Source: Pirellulimonas nuda (GTDB lineage: Bacteria > Planctomycetota > Planctomycetia > Pirellulales > Lacipirellulaceae). From it: a stretch of 64,000 nt of DNA. Below, piece after piece: positions 27,685 to 35,818 of the stretch (the stretch's first letter is position 1; each line of letters starts with the position of its first letter). The position numbers and the translations under genes are program-made. The stretch is from contig NZ_CP036291.1 in NCBI RefSeq assembly GCF_007750855.1, positions 5,926,905-5,990,904 on the forward strand. Direction: 5' to 3'. The notes beneath the pieces are model-generated. The model made no database searches. It was not told the origin of the DNA and saw only the letters and a program-made list of their open reading frames with translations.

Positions 27685-27880
27685 CTCGAGAAGCCTCGCT
27701 AGAGAAGAGAAAGACGCCCCCGCGCCCGGCGGCCGGGGCCTCGTTGGCTGCTGGGCCTCGAACTCTGTCTACTTGATCGCGTCGGTGACCGCAAAGGGGC
27801 GCTTGGGCTGGCACGCCGCGTCGACCGATGAGATCGAGTCGCGCCCTGCCTCGAACGGCTCGACGCCGTGGCCCCCCCCG

Positions 27881-28456
27881 CTAGGCCGCCGCCGGGCCGC
27901 TCTTGGCCGCCAGCGCGAACATCACCCACGAGAAGCCGCGGAACAGCAGCACCACCGCGATGAACGTGCCGATCACCCACTGGGTAGAGCCGGGCCACTC
28001 AACCGCGATCATCACGCCCAGCACGATCGAGATCAGCCCGTCCACCAGCGCCCATCCCCAGTTGGGGTACTGCAGCGCCAGGGCGCTGATGGCCCGGAAC
28101 AGGCCGGTGGTCAAGAACAACGCCGCCAGCAGCATCGTCAGCCCGGCCGCCGCGGCCACCGGGTGCGCAACGATGAGCACGCCGACGACAACGTTCAGCA
28201 CCCCCACCAGCAGTTGCAGCAGGAACCCGCTCCACTTTCTGGCCGAGAAGGCGACCACGGTCTCAAAGACGCCGCCGATGACGACGATCCAGCCGAACAT
28301 CATCGACCACACCACGGCCGTCACCGCCGTGGCGCCCAGCGCCGCCATCCCGAGCAAGATCAGCCCGACGCCGAGCGCCAAGAACCAGCCCCATTTCCGG
28401 CGGACGTTCTCGATATCGATGGCGGGGACCGTGGCTGCTGGGGCGGGTGAATCCAT
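27881..28456 (-). CDS. hdeD: HdeD family acid-resistance membrane protein
   Basis: The product has 191 residues from the ATG at 28456. Six hydrophobic segments arranged as three hairpins are visible (WGWFLALGVGLILLGMAALG, FGWIVVIGGVFETVVAF, GFLLQLLVGVLNVVVGVLIV and others), with the family-typical RAISALALQYPNWGWALVDG and IGTFIAVVLLFRGFSWVMFAL blocks. HdeD proteins are inner-membrane proteins linked to acid stress in enterobacteria; their role in planctomycetes is unknown. It is between the sulfatase and DUF1593 genes but shows no obvious link to polysaccharide breakdown. Confidence 0.88.
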   Translation of the reverse strand: MDSPAPAATVPAIDIENVRRKWGWFLALGVGLILLGMAALGATAVTAVVWSMMFGWIVVIGGVFETVVAFSARKWSGFLLQLLVGVLNVVVGVLIVAHPVAAAAGLTMLLAALFLTTGLFRAISALALQYPNWGWALVDGLISIVLGVMIAVEWPGSTQWVIGTFIAVVLLFRGFSWVMFALAAKSGPAAA

Positions 28457-28626
28457 CGTGGGTCCCTCGTGTCGGTTGGCTGAAGAGTCGAGTCTTCCAA
28501 AGGATAACGGAGCGCGGCGGTTACCCACAGTGGCTCGCACGGGCGGGCCGGACTTGTCCGGCCCGCCCGCGATGCGATCCACGGCTCAGTAGGCTCGCGC
28601 CGGCCACATCATGGCGCGACACGGCG

Positions 28627-30294
28627 TTATTTGCTGCCGGCGTTCTCCTGTAGGCTCTTCATCACCTCGTCGAGGTTGAAGCTATCGGCCTTCTGCCGCG
28701 GTGGGTACTCCTTGAACGTCTCCAAGAACTCGCCCACGTAGGCCTGGGCAGGAACGAGCAGGTAGACCCGCTTGAACAACCAGTCGTAGTAGGTGTTCGA
28801 CGTGATGTTGGCCCGTTCGTACGGGTCGGTGCGCAGGTTGAACAACAGCGGAACGCGCAGCGTGGTGAACGGTTCGGCCCACACCTGCAGGGTGCCCGGC
28901 ACCCGTTGTTCCATGAACAGCAGCTTCCAATTGTCGTAGCGCAGGGCCGCGACCTGTTGTTCGTCGGTGCAGTAGAGGAAAGACTCCCGCGGGCTCTCGT
29001 CCGTTTCGCCGGTGAGGTAGGGCGTGAGGTTGTACCCGTCGAGGTGAATCTTGTAGTTCATGTCCCCGACCTTGTAGCCCTTGAGCAGCTTCTGGGTGAC
29101 GTCCGGGTCGCCGGCCATGGCGAGCAGCGTCGGGAGCCAGTCGAGGTGCGAGACGATCCCGTTGGCCACCGAGCCCGGCTTGATCTTGCCCGGCCACTTG
29201 ACCATGCACGGGATACGGTAGGCGCCTTCCCAGCTAGTGTTCTTTTCGTTGCGGTACGGGGTCATCGCGCCGTCCGGCCAGGTGTTCATGTGCGGGCCGT
29301 TGTCGGTCGAGTACATGACGAACGTGTTGTCCTCGATGCCGGCGTCCTTGATGGCCTGCAGCACCGTGCCGACGTTCTTGTCGTGGTCGATCATCACGTC
29401 GTGGTAGGTGCTCTGCCACTGACCCGCCTGGCCGACGCTTTCTTCCTTGGGGTGCGTGAAGGCGTGCATGTGGGTGAAGTTCACCCAGAGGAAGAAGGGC
29501 TTGCCTTCGGCCGCCTCACGCTTGATGTAATCGGCCGACCGCTGGGCGATGTCGTCGTCGATGGTCTCCATCCGCTTGCGGGTCAGCGGGCCGGTATCCT
29601 TGATGGATTGCTTGCCGACCTTGCCAAAACGCGGATCAACGGTGTCGTCCACCGTGTCCGTCGCTTTGCATTCGAGCACGCCTCGGGGGCCGAACTTCTT
29701 TTTGAATTCTGGATCCTTCGGATAATCTACGTGCTCTGGCTCCTCCTCGGCGTTCAGGTGGTAGAGGTTGCCGTAGAACTCATCGAAGCCGTGGACGGTG
29801 GGCAGGTACTCATTGCGGTCGCCCAGGTGGTTTTTGCCGATCTGGGCGGTGGCGTACCCTTGAGCCTTGAGCAGGTTGGCGATGGTGGGGTCTTCTTTCT
29901 GCATCCCGGCCTTAGCGCCCGGCATGCCGACCTTGGTCAAGCCGGTGCGCATGCCGTGCTGGCCGGTGATGAACGACGCTCGACCGGCGGTGCAGCTCTG
30001 CTCGCCGTAGTAGTCGGTAAAGATCAGCCCATCGTTGGCGATGCTGTCGATGTTGGGGGTCCGGTACCCCATCACTCCGCGGGTGTACGCGCTCACGTTC
30101 GACTGCCCGATGTCGTCACCCCAGATGATGACAATGTTGGGCGACTTGCCTCCTTCTTGGAGGTTGGCCGAGACCATCAGGTTGTGGTCGGCCAGACGCT
30201 TGGCGTCTTGTTCGGATACAGCCGGCGTGGCGGCGCTGGCGGCGGCGGCAAGCCAACCGACCGTCAGCACGGCGAGCAGGGTTCTAGTGAGCAT
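28627..30294 (-). CDS. Arylsulfatase (S1 family), exported
   Basis: The product has 555 residues; the ATG at 30294 starts a signal peptide (MLTRTLLAVLTVGWLAAAAS, then AAT). NIVIIWGDDIGQS (residues 53-65) supplies the metal-binding Asp pair. SCTAGRASFITGQ places Cys101 in the CxAxR motif that is converted to formylglycine by a sulfatase-modifying enzyme, not present here. MYSTDNGPHMN and the Lys of MTPYRNEKNTSWEGAYRIPC complete the site. It hydrolyses sulfate esters, probably on polysaccharides in the periplasm. Planctomycetes carry many such genes. A candidate promoter lies about 240 bases upstream. Confidence 0.93.
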   Translation of the reverse strand: MLTRTLLAVLTVGWLAAAASAATPAVSEQDAKRLADHNLMVSANLQEGGKSPNIVIIWGDDIGQSNVSAYTRGVMGYRTPNIDSIANDGLIFTDYYGEQSCTAGRASFITGQHGMRTGLTKVGMPGAKAGMQKEDPTIANLLKAQGYATAQIGKNHLGDRNEYLPTVHGFDEFYGNLYHLNAEEEPEHVDYPKDPEFKKKFGPRGVLECKATDTVDDTVDPRFGKVGKQSIKDTGPLTRKRMETIDDDIAQRSADYIKREAAEGKPFFLWVNFTHMHAFTHPKEESVGQAGQWQSTYHDVMIDHDKNVGTVLQAIKDAGIEDNTFVMYSTDNGPHMNTWPDGAMTPYRNEKNTSWEGAYRIPCMVKWPGKIKPGSVANGIVSHLDWLPTLLAMAGDPDVTQKLLKGYKVGDMNYKIHLDGYNLTPYLTGETDESPRESFLYCTDEQQVAALRYDNWKLLFMEQRVPGTLQVWAEPFTTLRVPLLFNLRTDPYERANITSNTYYDWLFKRVYLLVPAQAYVGEFLETFKEYPPRQKADSFNLDEVMKSLQENAGSK

Positions 30295-30757
30295 CGTGTG
30301 GTTCTCCAGGGCTACGGGGGCCAGAAAGCAAGAAGGCCGCCGGTTCGACGGGCCGATTCGGTCAGGGACGAGCGTTAGATCAAACAAGCGGCGGTAAGCA
30401 CAGCCAAGCGTGGATGCCTGGGGGGCGTGCGCCGGCGTAGCGCAGCCTGCTCCTAGCAGCTTACCCCGCGTAGTCCCTGCGGGGGGGCCAGAAACGTGGT
30501 TCTTATACGCTCAGGGCCCGGACGCCTAAGTCATACACGGCCTTTGGCCCGTGTCAAGAAAAACCGCCCAAATTGCCGCAGTTCGCGACAGGGGCGAAAA
30601 CCTGGGCCCAGAGCGTTTGCGCACCCAAGGACGCACGCCAAGCTGCCGCCGGCGGAGTCTATGGAACCGCCACCCGGCCCTACCCCGAACAAGCCGCTAT
30701 CCCTCAGCGCAGCAGTCACGCGCAGCGAGGCGACGGCGCGCCCGCGGGGCGGCCCGG
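30295..30757. other. Gap between sulfatase and clpP2
   Basis: No gene is supported here. The region carries the sulfatase leader and one candidate promoter (separate entry). The rest, next to clpP2, has no recognised signal, and frames reading through it are short or in shadow. Confidence 0.55.
30530..30557 (-). promoter_or_regulatory. Candidate sigma-70 promoter for the sulfatase gene
   Basis: On the minus strand TTGACA (30557-30552) is separated by 16 bases from TATGAC (30535-30530). The spacer is itself a small palindrome (CACGGGCCAAAGGCCGTG), which could be an operator. The distance to the sulfatase ATG is about 235 bases. Confidence 0.55.
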
Positions 30758-31354
30758 CTACTTGGCTTCCGGCCCCATGCTCTCGACGATCTTGTCGATC
30801 AGCCGGTACTCGAGCCCCTCGTCCGCGCTCATGAACTTGTCGCGGTCGGTGTCCTTCTGCAGCTCTTCGAGCGTGCGGCCGGTGTGGCGGGCGAGGATCG
30901 TGTTGAGGCGGTCCTTGGTCCGGCGGTATTCGGCCGCGTGGATCATGATGTCCTCGGCCGTGCCCTGCATGCCGGCCAGCGGCTGGTGGATCATGATCCG
31001 GCTGTTGGGCAGCGCGTGGCGCTTGCCCGCGGCGCCGGCGGCCAGCAGCACCGCGCCCATGCTGGCGCACTGCCCCAGGCAGTAGGTGGCCACGTCGCTG
31101 GTGACAAACTGCATGGTGTCGTAGATCGCCATGCCGGCGGTCACGCTGCCGCCGGGGCTGTTGATGTAGAGGTGGATATCGCTCTTGGGATCGTCCGACT
31201 GCAGGAACAGAAGCTGCGCGACGATGTTGTTGGCCACCTCGTCGTTGATCTGCGAGCCGAGGATAATGATCCGGTCTTTGAGCAACCGGCTGTAGATATC
31301 CATCGCCCGCTCTTCGCGGCCGCTCTTCTCGATAACGTAAGGAATGAGGGGCAT
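30758..31354 (-). CDS. clpP2: ATP-dependent Clp protease proteolytic subunit, second paralogue
   Basis: The product has 198 residues from the ATG at 31354. The catalytic triad is Ser98 in [11 protein letters not shown], His123 in IMIHQPLAG and Asp172 in [31 protein letters not shown] is the standard strand/helix before the site. It forms part of the barrel-shaped ClpP peptidase that works with ClpX or ClpA/C. It is downstream of clpP1 with a palindrome in the 120-base gap; two clpP copies next to tig are a recurrent planctomycete arrangement. Mixed heptameric rings with ClpP1 are possible. Confidence 0.95.
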   Translation of the reverse strand: MPLIPYVIEKSGREERAMDIYSRLLKDRIIILGSQINDEVANNIVAQLLFLQSDDPKSDIHLYINSPGGSVTAGMAIYDTMQFVTSDVATYCLGQCASMGAVLLAAGAAGKRHALPNSRIMIHQPLAGMQGTAEDIMIHAAEYRRTKDRLNTILARHTGRTLEELQKDTDRDKFMSADEGLEYRLIDKIVESMGPEAK

Positions 31355-31400
31355 GGGGGTGCAATCCGCTTGCGTTAGTGGAATTCTGAATCGGAGCAAG

Positions 31401-31467
31401 CGATGAGTTATGAACGATGAATGATGAATGTCACTTCCATTCATCATTCATCATTCATCGCTCATCG
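31401..31467. repeat. Short-word palindrome between the two clpP genes
   Basis: CGATGAATGATGAATG on the left (about 31415-31430) is matched by CATTCATCATTCATCG on the right (ending about 31460), with more ATGA/TCAT words outside. The arms are AT-rich and of simple-sequence character, like the element after smpB. Confidence 0.8.
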
Positions 31468-31474
31468 ATTCACA

Positions 31475-32101
31475 TCACTCCTCGTCTTCGGCGCTCGTGC
31501 CCGGGGGCTTGGTGAGGATGTCGTCGACCAGGCCAAACTCTTTCGACTCGCTCGCGGTGAGGTAGTAGTCGCGGTCGCAGGCCTTGAGGATGTCTTCGAC
31601 GGTCTTGCCGGTGTGGCCGGCAAGGATCTGATTGAGCGTCTCGCGGGTCTTGATGATCTCGTTGGCCTGGATCTCGATGTCCGAGATCTGCCCGCCGACG
31701 CCGCCGTGCGGCTGGTGGATCATGACCTTGGAGTGGGGCAGCGCGAACCGCTTGCCCTTCTCGCCGCCGGCCAGCAGCACGGCGCCGCCGCTGGCGGCCA
31801 GGCCTACGCAGTACGTGGCGACCGGGCAGGTGACCATCTGCATCGTGTCGTAGATCGCCAGCGTGGAGGTCACGCTCCCGCCGGGCGAGTTGATGTAGAA
31901 GTGGACGTCCTTGCGGCGGTTCTCGCTCTGCAGGTAGAGGAGCTTCATCACCAACTCGTTGGCGTTGCCGTCGTAGATCTCCCCCTGCAGGAAGATCACG
32001 CGGTTCTCCAGCAGCAGGTCCCCAAGGGTCATCTGCCGCTGACGCTGGTAGTCACGCGCCGCCCGAGGGGCGGAGGCGCCCGAGTATTCTTCTAAGCTCA
32101 T
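31475..32101 (-). CDS. clpP1: ATP-dependent Clp protease proteolytic subunit, first paralogue
   Basis: The product has 208 residues. The triad is Ser104 in GLAASGGAVLL (Gly replaces the usual Met after the serine), His129 in VMIHQPHGG and Asp178 in CDRDYYLTASE. The N-terminus (MSLEEYSGASAPRAARDYQR) is longer than in clpP2 and may be processed. It is 128 bases downstream of tig and upstream of clpP2. The different handle and active-site neighbours of the two paralogues suggest division of labour, as in other bacteria with two ClpP proteins. Confidence 0.95.
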   Translation of the reverse strand: MSLEEYSGASAPRAARDYQRQRQMTLGDLLLENRVIFLQGEIYDGNANELVMKLLYLQSENRRKDVHFYINSPGGSVTSTLAIYDTMQMVTCPVATYCVGLAASGGAVLLAGGEKGKRFALPHSKVMIHQPHGGVGGQISDIEIQANEIIKTRETLNQILAGHTGKTVEDILKACDRDYYLTASESKEFGLVDDILTKPPGTSAEDEE

Positions 32102-32128
32102 AGCGGCAATCCGTTAAATTAAGTTTTG

Positions 32129-32225
32129 TAGGACGGGTCGAGCGAGCGTAAGCGAGCGCTGACCCATCGATTCACCGAGCCGCATGATGGGTCAGCGTCC
32201 GCCCGCGGCGGCCTCGACCCATCCT
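32129..32225. repeat. Nested palindrome between tig and clpP1
   Basis: The outer arms are TAGGACGGGTCGAG and CCTCGACCCATCCTG; the inner arms are AGCGCTGACCCATC and GATGGGTCAGCGT. Together they cover the whole tig-clpP1 gap. Within an operon such a hairpin may act as a partial terminator or RNA-processing site. Confidence 0.75.
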
Positions 32226-32229
32226 GCTG

Positions 32230-33732
32230 CTAACCCTTCTCGTACCTCGGCTTGCCCGGCTCCTCGGGGCCCTGGTCCTCGTGGGCCTCGGGGATCGCCT
32301 CGGCGCCGCGGCCGCCGGCGGCAACCGGGATCGCTTCTACCTCGTTCTTGGGCAGCTCGTACGGCTCGTCCTTGAACTTGGCCTGGCTCTGCACCAGTTC
32401 GAGCACCTTGCGCTCGATCACCTGGTTGCGGAGGATGTCCATAAGCCCACGCTTCTCGAGTTGGGCCCGCACTCGGCGGGGCGACTCGCCCGACTGCATG
32501 CTCATCAGCATGATTTCAGCGTCGTAGTCTCCCTCGTCGACGTCGAGGTTCTGGTCCTCGGCGATCCTCTCGAGGATGAAGTGCTCCTTGAGCGCGGCGG
32601 CGGTCGAGGCGCCGCTGTTCTGACGCAATTCGTTCTCGCGCGCCCGGATGGCCGCCTCGCTGAACCCGGCGCGGCGGAGCTCCATCACGGCCCGCTCTAG
32701 CTCACGCGAGCTCTGCCGCTTCAGCAGCCCCGGCGGCAGCTCCCAGTCGGCCGACTCAACCAGTAGCGCCGTGATCTGCCGGCGGGCGATCCGGCCCTGC
32801 TCGTACTCCAACTGGCGGCTGAGGTTCAGCTTCAACGCCTCGCGGAACTCTTCTTCGGTCTTGTAGCCCCCCAGCTCGCCGAGGAACTCTTCGTCCAGCT
32901 CAGGGAGCTTCAGCTTCTTGACCTCAAGCACATCGAACTCGACCTCGACCTCCTTGCCGCGGAGCTCCGCGTTGGGGGCGTCGTGCGTCAGCTTCACCGA
33001 GAAGGTCTTCTTGTCGCCCGCCTTGGCGCCGACCATCGACTTGGCGAAGTCCTCGATCCGGCCGTCGGAGAAGCTCAGCACCGGGCGGACGCGGACCATC
33101 CGCTCCTCGTCGCGGGCCACCACTTCGCCGTCGACGCGGGCGACGGTGTTCACCGTCACGTAGTCCCCCTCGGCCGCGGGGTCGTCGCTGGGGACCAACT
33201 GCCCGTAGCGCGAGATCTTCCCTTCCAGGTGCTCGTCGATGTCGGCCTCGCTGAACTCACGCACGGGGCGGTTGAGCTTCAGGCCGCGCCACTCGGGGAG
33301 CTCGAACTCGGGGCGGACCTCGACGTCGAACTCGAACGTCATCGGCCCCTCGTCGGGGAGCTCGACCGCTTCGAGGTCGAAGTCCGGGTCGCTGATCGCG
33401 GCGAACTTCTGCTCTTCGCTGATCTGGGTCAGGCTGTCCATCAACAGCTTCCCCTTCACCTGCTCTCCCAGCTCGCTCTTGAAACGCTGCTCCACCAGCT
33501 TGCGGGGCGCGCGGCCGGCGCGGAAGCCCGGCACCGTGGCCATGGGCATCATCTCGCCGATGGCGTCGTCGAGGTAGCGATCGATGTCGCCCCGCGACAC
33601 CGAGACGGAGATGTGCCGTTCGCAGGCGGACGGGCTCTCGACCTGAACCTGCAGCTCTAGCGGCTGGGTTTCTTCTTCGCCCTCAACGCCGTCTTCCAAC
33701 TCGGCGGTCAACGCGTCGTCCTGTTTCGCCAT
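32230..33732 (-). CDS. tig: Trigger factor
   Basis: The product has 500 residues from the ATG at 33732; the longer frame starts within the tRNA spacer. The ribosome-binding loop GFRAGRAP (69-76) is the usual GFRxGxxP. The N-terminal tail (residues 1-30) is acidic and longer than normal. The middle part corresponds to the peptidyl-prolyl isomerase domain (AAEGDYVTVNTVARVDGEV) and the C-terminal arms run from about 290 on. The chaperone binds nascent chains at the ribosome exit. It heads the tig-clpP1-clpP2 operon, the usual arrangement for coupling folding and degradation. Confidence 0.95.
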   Translation of the reverse strand: MAKQDDALTAELEDGVEGEEETQPLELQVQVESPSACERHISVSVSRGDIDRYLDDAIGEMMPMATVPGFRAGRAPRKLVEQRFKSELGEQVKGKLLMDSLTQISEEQKFAAISDPDFDLEAVELPDEGPMTFEFDVEVRPEFELPEWRGLKLNRPVREFSEADIDEHLEGKISRYGQLVPSDDPAAEGDYVTVNTVARVDGEVVARDEERMVRVRPVLSFSDGRIEDFAKSMVGAKAGDKKTFSVKLTHDAPNAELRGKEVEVEFDVLEVKKLKLPELDEEFLGELGGYKTEEEFREALKLNLSRQLEYEQGRIARRQITALLVESADWELPPGLLKRQSSRELERAVMELRRAGFSEAAIRARENELRQNSGASTAAALKEHFILERIAEDQNLDVDEGDYDAEIMLMSMQSGESPRRVRAQLEKRGLMDILRNQVIERKVLELVQSQAKFKDEPYELPKNEVEAIPVAAGGRGAEAIPEAHEDQGPEEPGKPRYEKG

Positions 33733-33961
33733 CACTTCCAACCCTTCTACTGAGCGGTGATCTCTAGAAAACTGCGCGTTGTTGCCGGCTCGCCCCGCCC
33801 GCCAACCCTCCGTGGAGGGCCGCTGGCCGGAAGAGCCTATCCGCAAGAACAGGCCTACCCGGCCGACAGACGCCGCCAAAAAACAGCGGCCCACGAAGGG
33901 CTTCGAGGCTTTGCGGACCTGCCGGCCAAAGCCTCAAACGCCCGGCGCGGGCCGAGGAAAG

Positions 33962-34034
33962 AGCGGGTGATCGGATTCGAACCGACGACAACGACGTTGG
34001 CAACGTCGTGCTCTACCAACTGAGCTACACCCGC
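33962..34034 (-). tRNA. tRNA-Gly(GCC)
   Basis: The 73-base sequence folds into a full cloverleaf: acceptor GCGGGTG/CACCCGC, D arm GCTC...GAGC, anticodon stem CGACG/CGTCG with loop TTGCCAA (anticodon GCC), five-base variable loop and T arm GTCGG TTCGAAT CCGAT. The discriminator base is T and CCA is not encoded. It lies upstream of tig on the same strand. Confidence 0.97.
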
Positions 34035-34304
34035 CTGCGGGGGACGATGCCCCCGTCGAACCTCAGATTATAGGGCTGGCAGACTCGGCATCAAGGGGAA
34101 GAATCGGCGCCCGCCCGCAAGAGGCTCTGGAGGGGCCAAAACCGGCTCTCCGGGACGCCCCACGACCCATTCTTTCCGCAAAACCGGCAAACTCGACTCA
34201 TCCCTACCCGAGCGGTTCGCCGAACTATCCCAAAGACAGAATCTCGGTGCGTCGGCAAGGGGGTTGCCGCACCGGTTTTGATTCTGCTTTGGGGGGGAAT
34301 CCAA

Positions 34305-35540
34305 ATGTCTATTTCGCTTGCTGGCGCCGGTGCGCGCCGACTTCTGCTTTCTGGCTTGCTGGCCGCTCTGGCCGTACCCGCGTCTGCCGGCGACATCGCC
34401 CAGGCTTTTGAGTTCGGCGGCGCGCCTCAGATCCGCCAAACCGCGGGCGGGTACGCCGTTCGGGACGAGCAGTGCCTCGACCCCAACGTGCAGATGGCCC
34501 AGTGCCAGTCGTGCCCGATGAACTACGACCAAGGGATGAGCTACGACCAGGGGATGGGCTGCGAGTCGTACATGGACTGCGGAGAAGGGGTCTGCTGCGG
34601 CGACCCGTGCTGCATGCCCTGCTGCCCGCCCCCCGCGAAGCGGAGCTTCGTGTTCGGCGAGTTCCTCATGCTCCGCCCCACCGACGGCGATGTCGCACAC
34701 GCCCAGCAGCAGGACGGCCTCGGCGGCGCAGGCACCGTCCCGTTTGGCACGATCGGCACCGCCGACATTGAGTACGCCCCCGGCTTCCGGGTCGGCGGCG
34801 GGGTTTGTGTCGGCCCCTGCTCGGCCATCACCGCTTCCTACACTTGGTTCGAGTCGAACGACTCCAGCGCCCTGACCGTGCCGAACATCGCGGGTGGCGG
34901 CGGCGCTGTCGGCTCGCTGGTTCAGCACCCGGGCGCCGCGCTGACCGCCTCGACCGGGCCGGTGACCGCCAACTACGGCGTCGATTTCCAGCTCGCCGAC
35001 GTGATGTTCCGCGACGTGCTGCTGAGCAAGAGCTGGTGCGAGCTGAACTACTCGGTCGGCGCCCAGTACGGCAACATCGAGCAGGATTTCATGCAGAACG
35101 GCGCCTTCGGCGGCGGCGGCGCCGGGGCCAAGGAAACCCGCACCAACATCGAGTTCCACGGCGGCGGCATCAAGGCCGGCCTCGATGGGGAGCGTTTCCT
35201 TGCCCGTGGCCTGCGGGTGTACGGCAAGCTGAACGGCTCGCTGATGAGCGGCCGGTTCAACACATCCTACCGCCTGCAGAACACGTCGACGACCGCTGAC
35301 CTGGCGATGGCCGACTGGAAAGACAACCGCGCCATCTCACTGGTGGAGTGCGAGCTGGGCGTCGCCAAGGTGTGCTGCGACGACCGGATCCGCGTGTCTG
35401 CGGGCTACTTGTTCCAGCAGTGGGGCAACTTGGTCACCACCAGCGACTTCATCCAAGGCGTCCGGAACGACAACTACACCGACCTGAGCGATTCGCTGCG
35501 GCTGGATGGCTTCACCGTGCGGGCCGAGGCCCGCTGGTAA
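34305..35540 (+). CDS. Lpg1974-type outer-membrane pore protein
   Basis: The product has 411 residues; the ATG at 34305 follows GGGGGGAA by six bases, and a signal peptide (LLLSGLLAALAVPASA) comes after a short basic start. Residues 60-110 form a Cys-rich segment (CQSCPMNYDQ, then CCGDPCCMPCCPPP, about 12 cysteines), which is unusual for a porin-like protein. The rest is a predicted beta barrel (VGGGVCVGPCSAITASYTWF and later LRLDGFTVRAEARW with a terminal aromatic), matching the Lpg1974/MOMP-like family. It is followed by its own terminator. It is probably an outer-membrane pore or structural protein. Confidence 0.82.
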   Translation: MSISLAGAGARRLLLSGLLAALAVPASAGDIAQAFEFGGAPQIRQTAGGYAVRDEQCLDPNVQMAQCQSCPMNYDQGMSYDQGMGCESYMDCGEGVCCGDPCCMPCCPPPAKRSFVFGEFLMLRPTDGDVAHAQQQDGLGGAGTVPFGTIGTADIEYAPGFRVGGGVCVGPCSAITASYTWFESNDSSALTVPNIAGGGGAVGSLVQHPGAALTASTGPVTANYGVDFQLADVMFRDVLLSKSWCELNYSVGAQYGNIEQDFMQNGAFGGGGAGAKETRTNIEFHGGGIKAGLDGERFLARGLRVYGKLNGSLMSGRFNTSYRLQNTSTTADLAMADWKDNRAISLVECELGVAKVCCDDRIRVSAGYLFQQWGNLVTTSDFIQGVRNDNYTDLSDSLRLDGFTVRAEARW

Positions 35541-35607
35541 CCACCCGAACGGGGGGGTGAACGTCCCCCGCTTAGAGACGCGGCGCCAGGATCTCAATCG
35601 GCCCATC

Positions 35608-35640
35608 GCCCCCTGCGGAACAATCCGCAGGGGGCTTTTT
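35608..35640 (+). terminator. Rho-independent terminator
   Basis: An 11-bp stem GCCCCCTGCGG / CCGCAGGGGGC with loop AACAAT is followed by TTTTTATTT. It terminates the outer-membrane protein gene and isolates it from the giant gene downstream. Confidence 0.95.
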
Positions 35641-35664
35641 ATTTGCGTAAACCTAAAACAATGC

Positions 35665-35694
35665 TTGCATTGCCCAGCTTACCCCCCTTATATT
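35665..35694 (+). promoter_or_regulatory. Candidate sigma-70 promoter of the first giant gene
   Basis: TTGCAT (35665-35670) and TATATT (35689-35694) are 18 bases apart, immediately after the terminator of the preceding gene. The predicted leader is about 118 bases. The second giant gene has the same arrangement. Confidence 0.65.
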
Positions 35695-35772
35695 GCGGCC
35701 CGCCGAAGCTTGCGGTGGGGGGCCCCGCAGTCGCGATTCTCCTCTAAGCACCGCTGCGGTCAGGTTCCGCTA

Positions 35773-35818
35773 GCGCCCACGGACGGGCCGACTGCCGTTT
35801 CTCCGTGAGGCGCCTCCG
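35773..35818 (+). promoter_or_regulatory. Conserved leader block of the first giant gene
   Basis: GCGCCCACGGACGGG lies 46 bases before the ATG, with CCC/GGG arms around an ACGGAC loop. A second small hairpin (CTC CGT GAG) lies 12-20 bases before the start. The counterpart at 40744 shares both parts. It may be a structured leader or operator; nothing more can be said from one pair. Confidence 0.5.
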
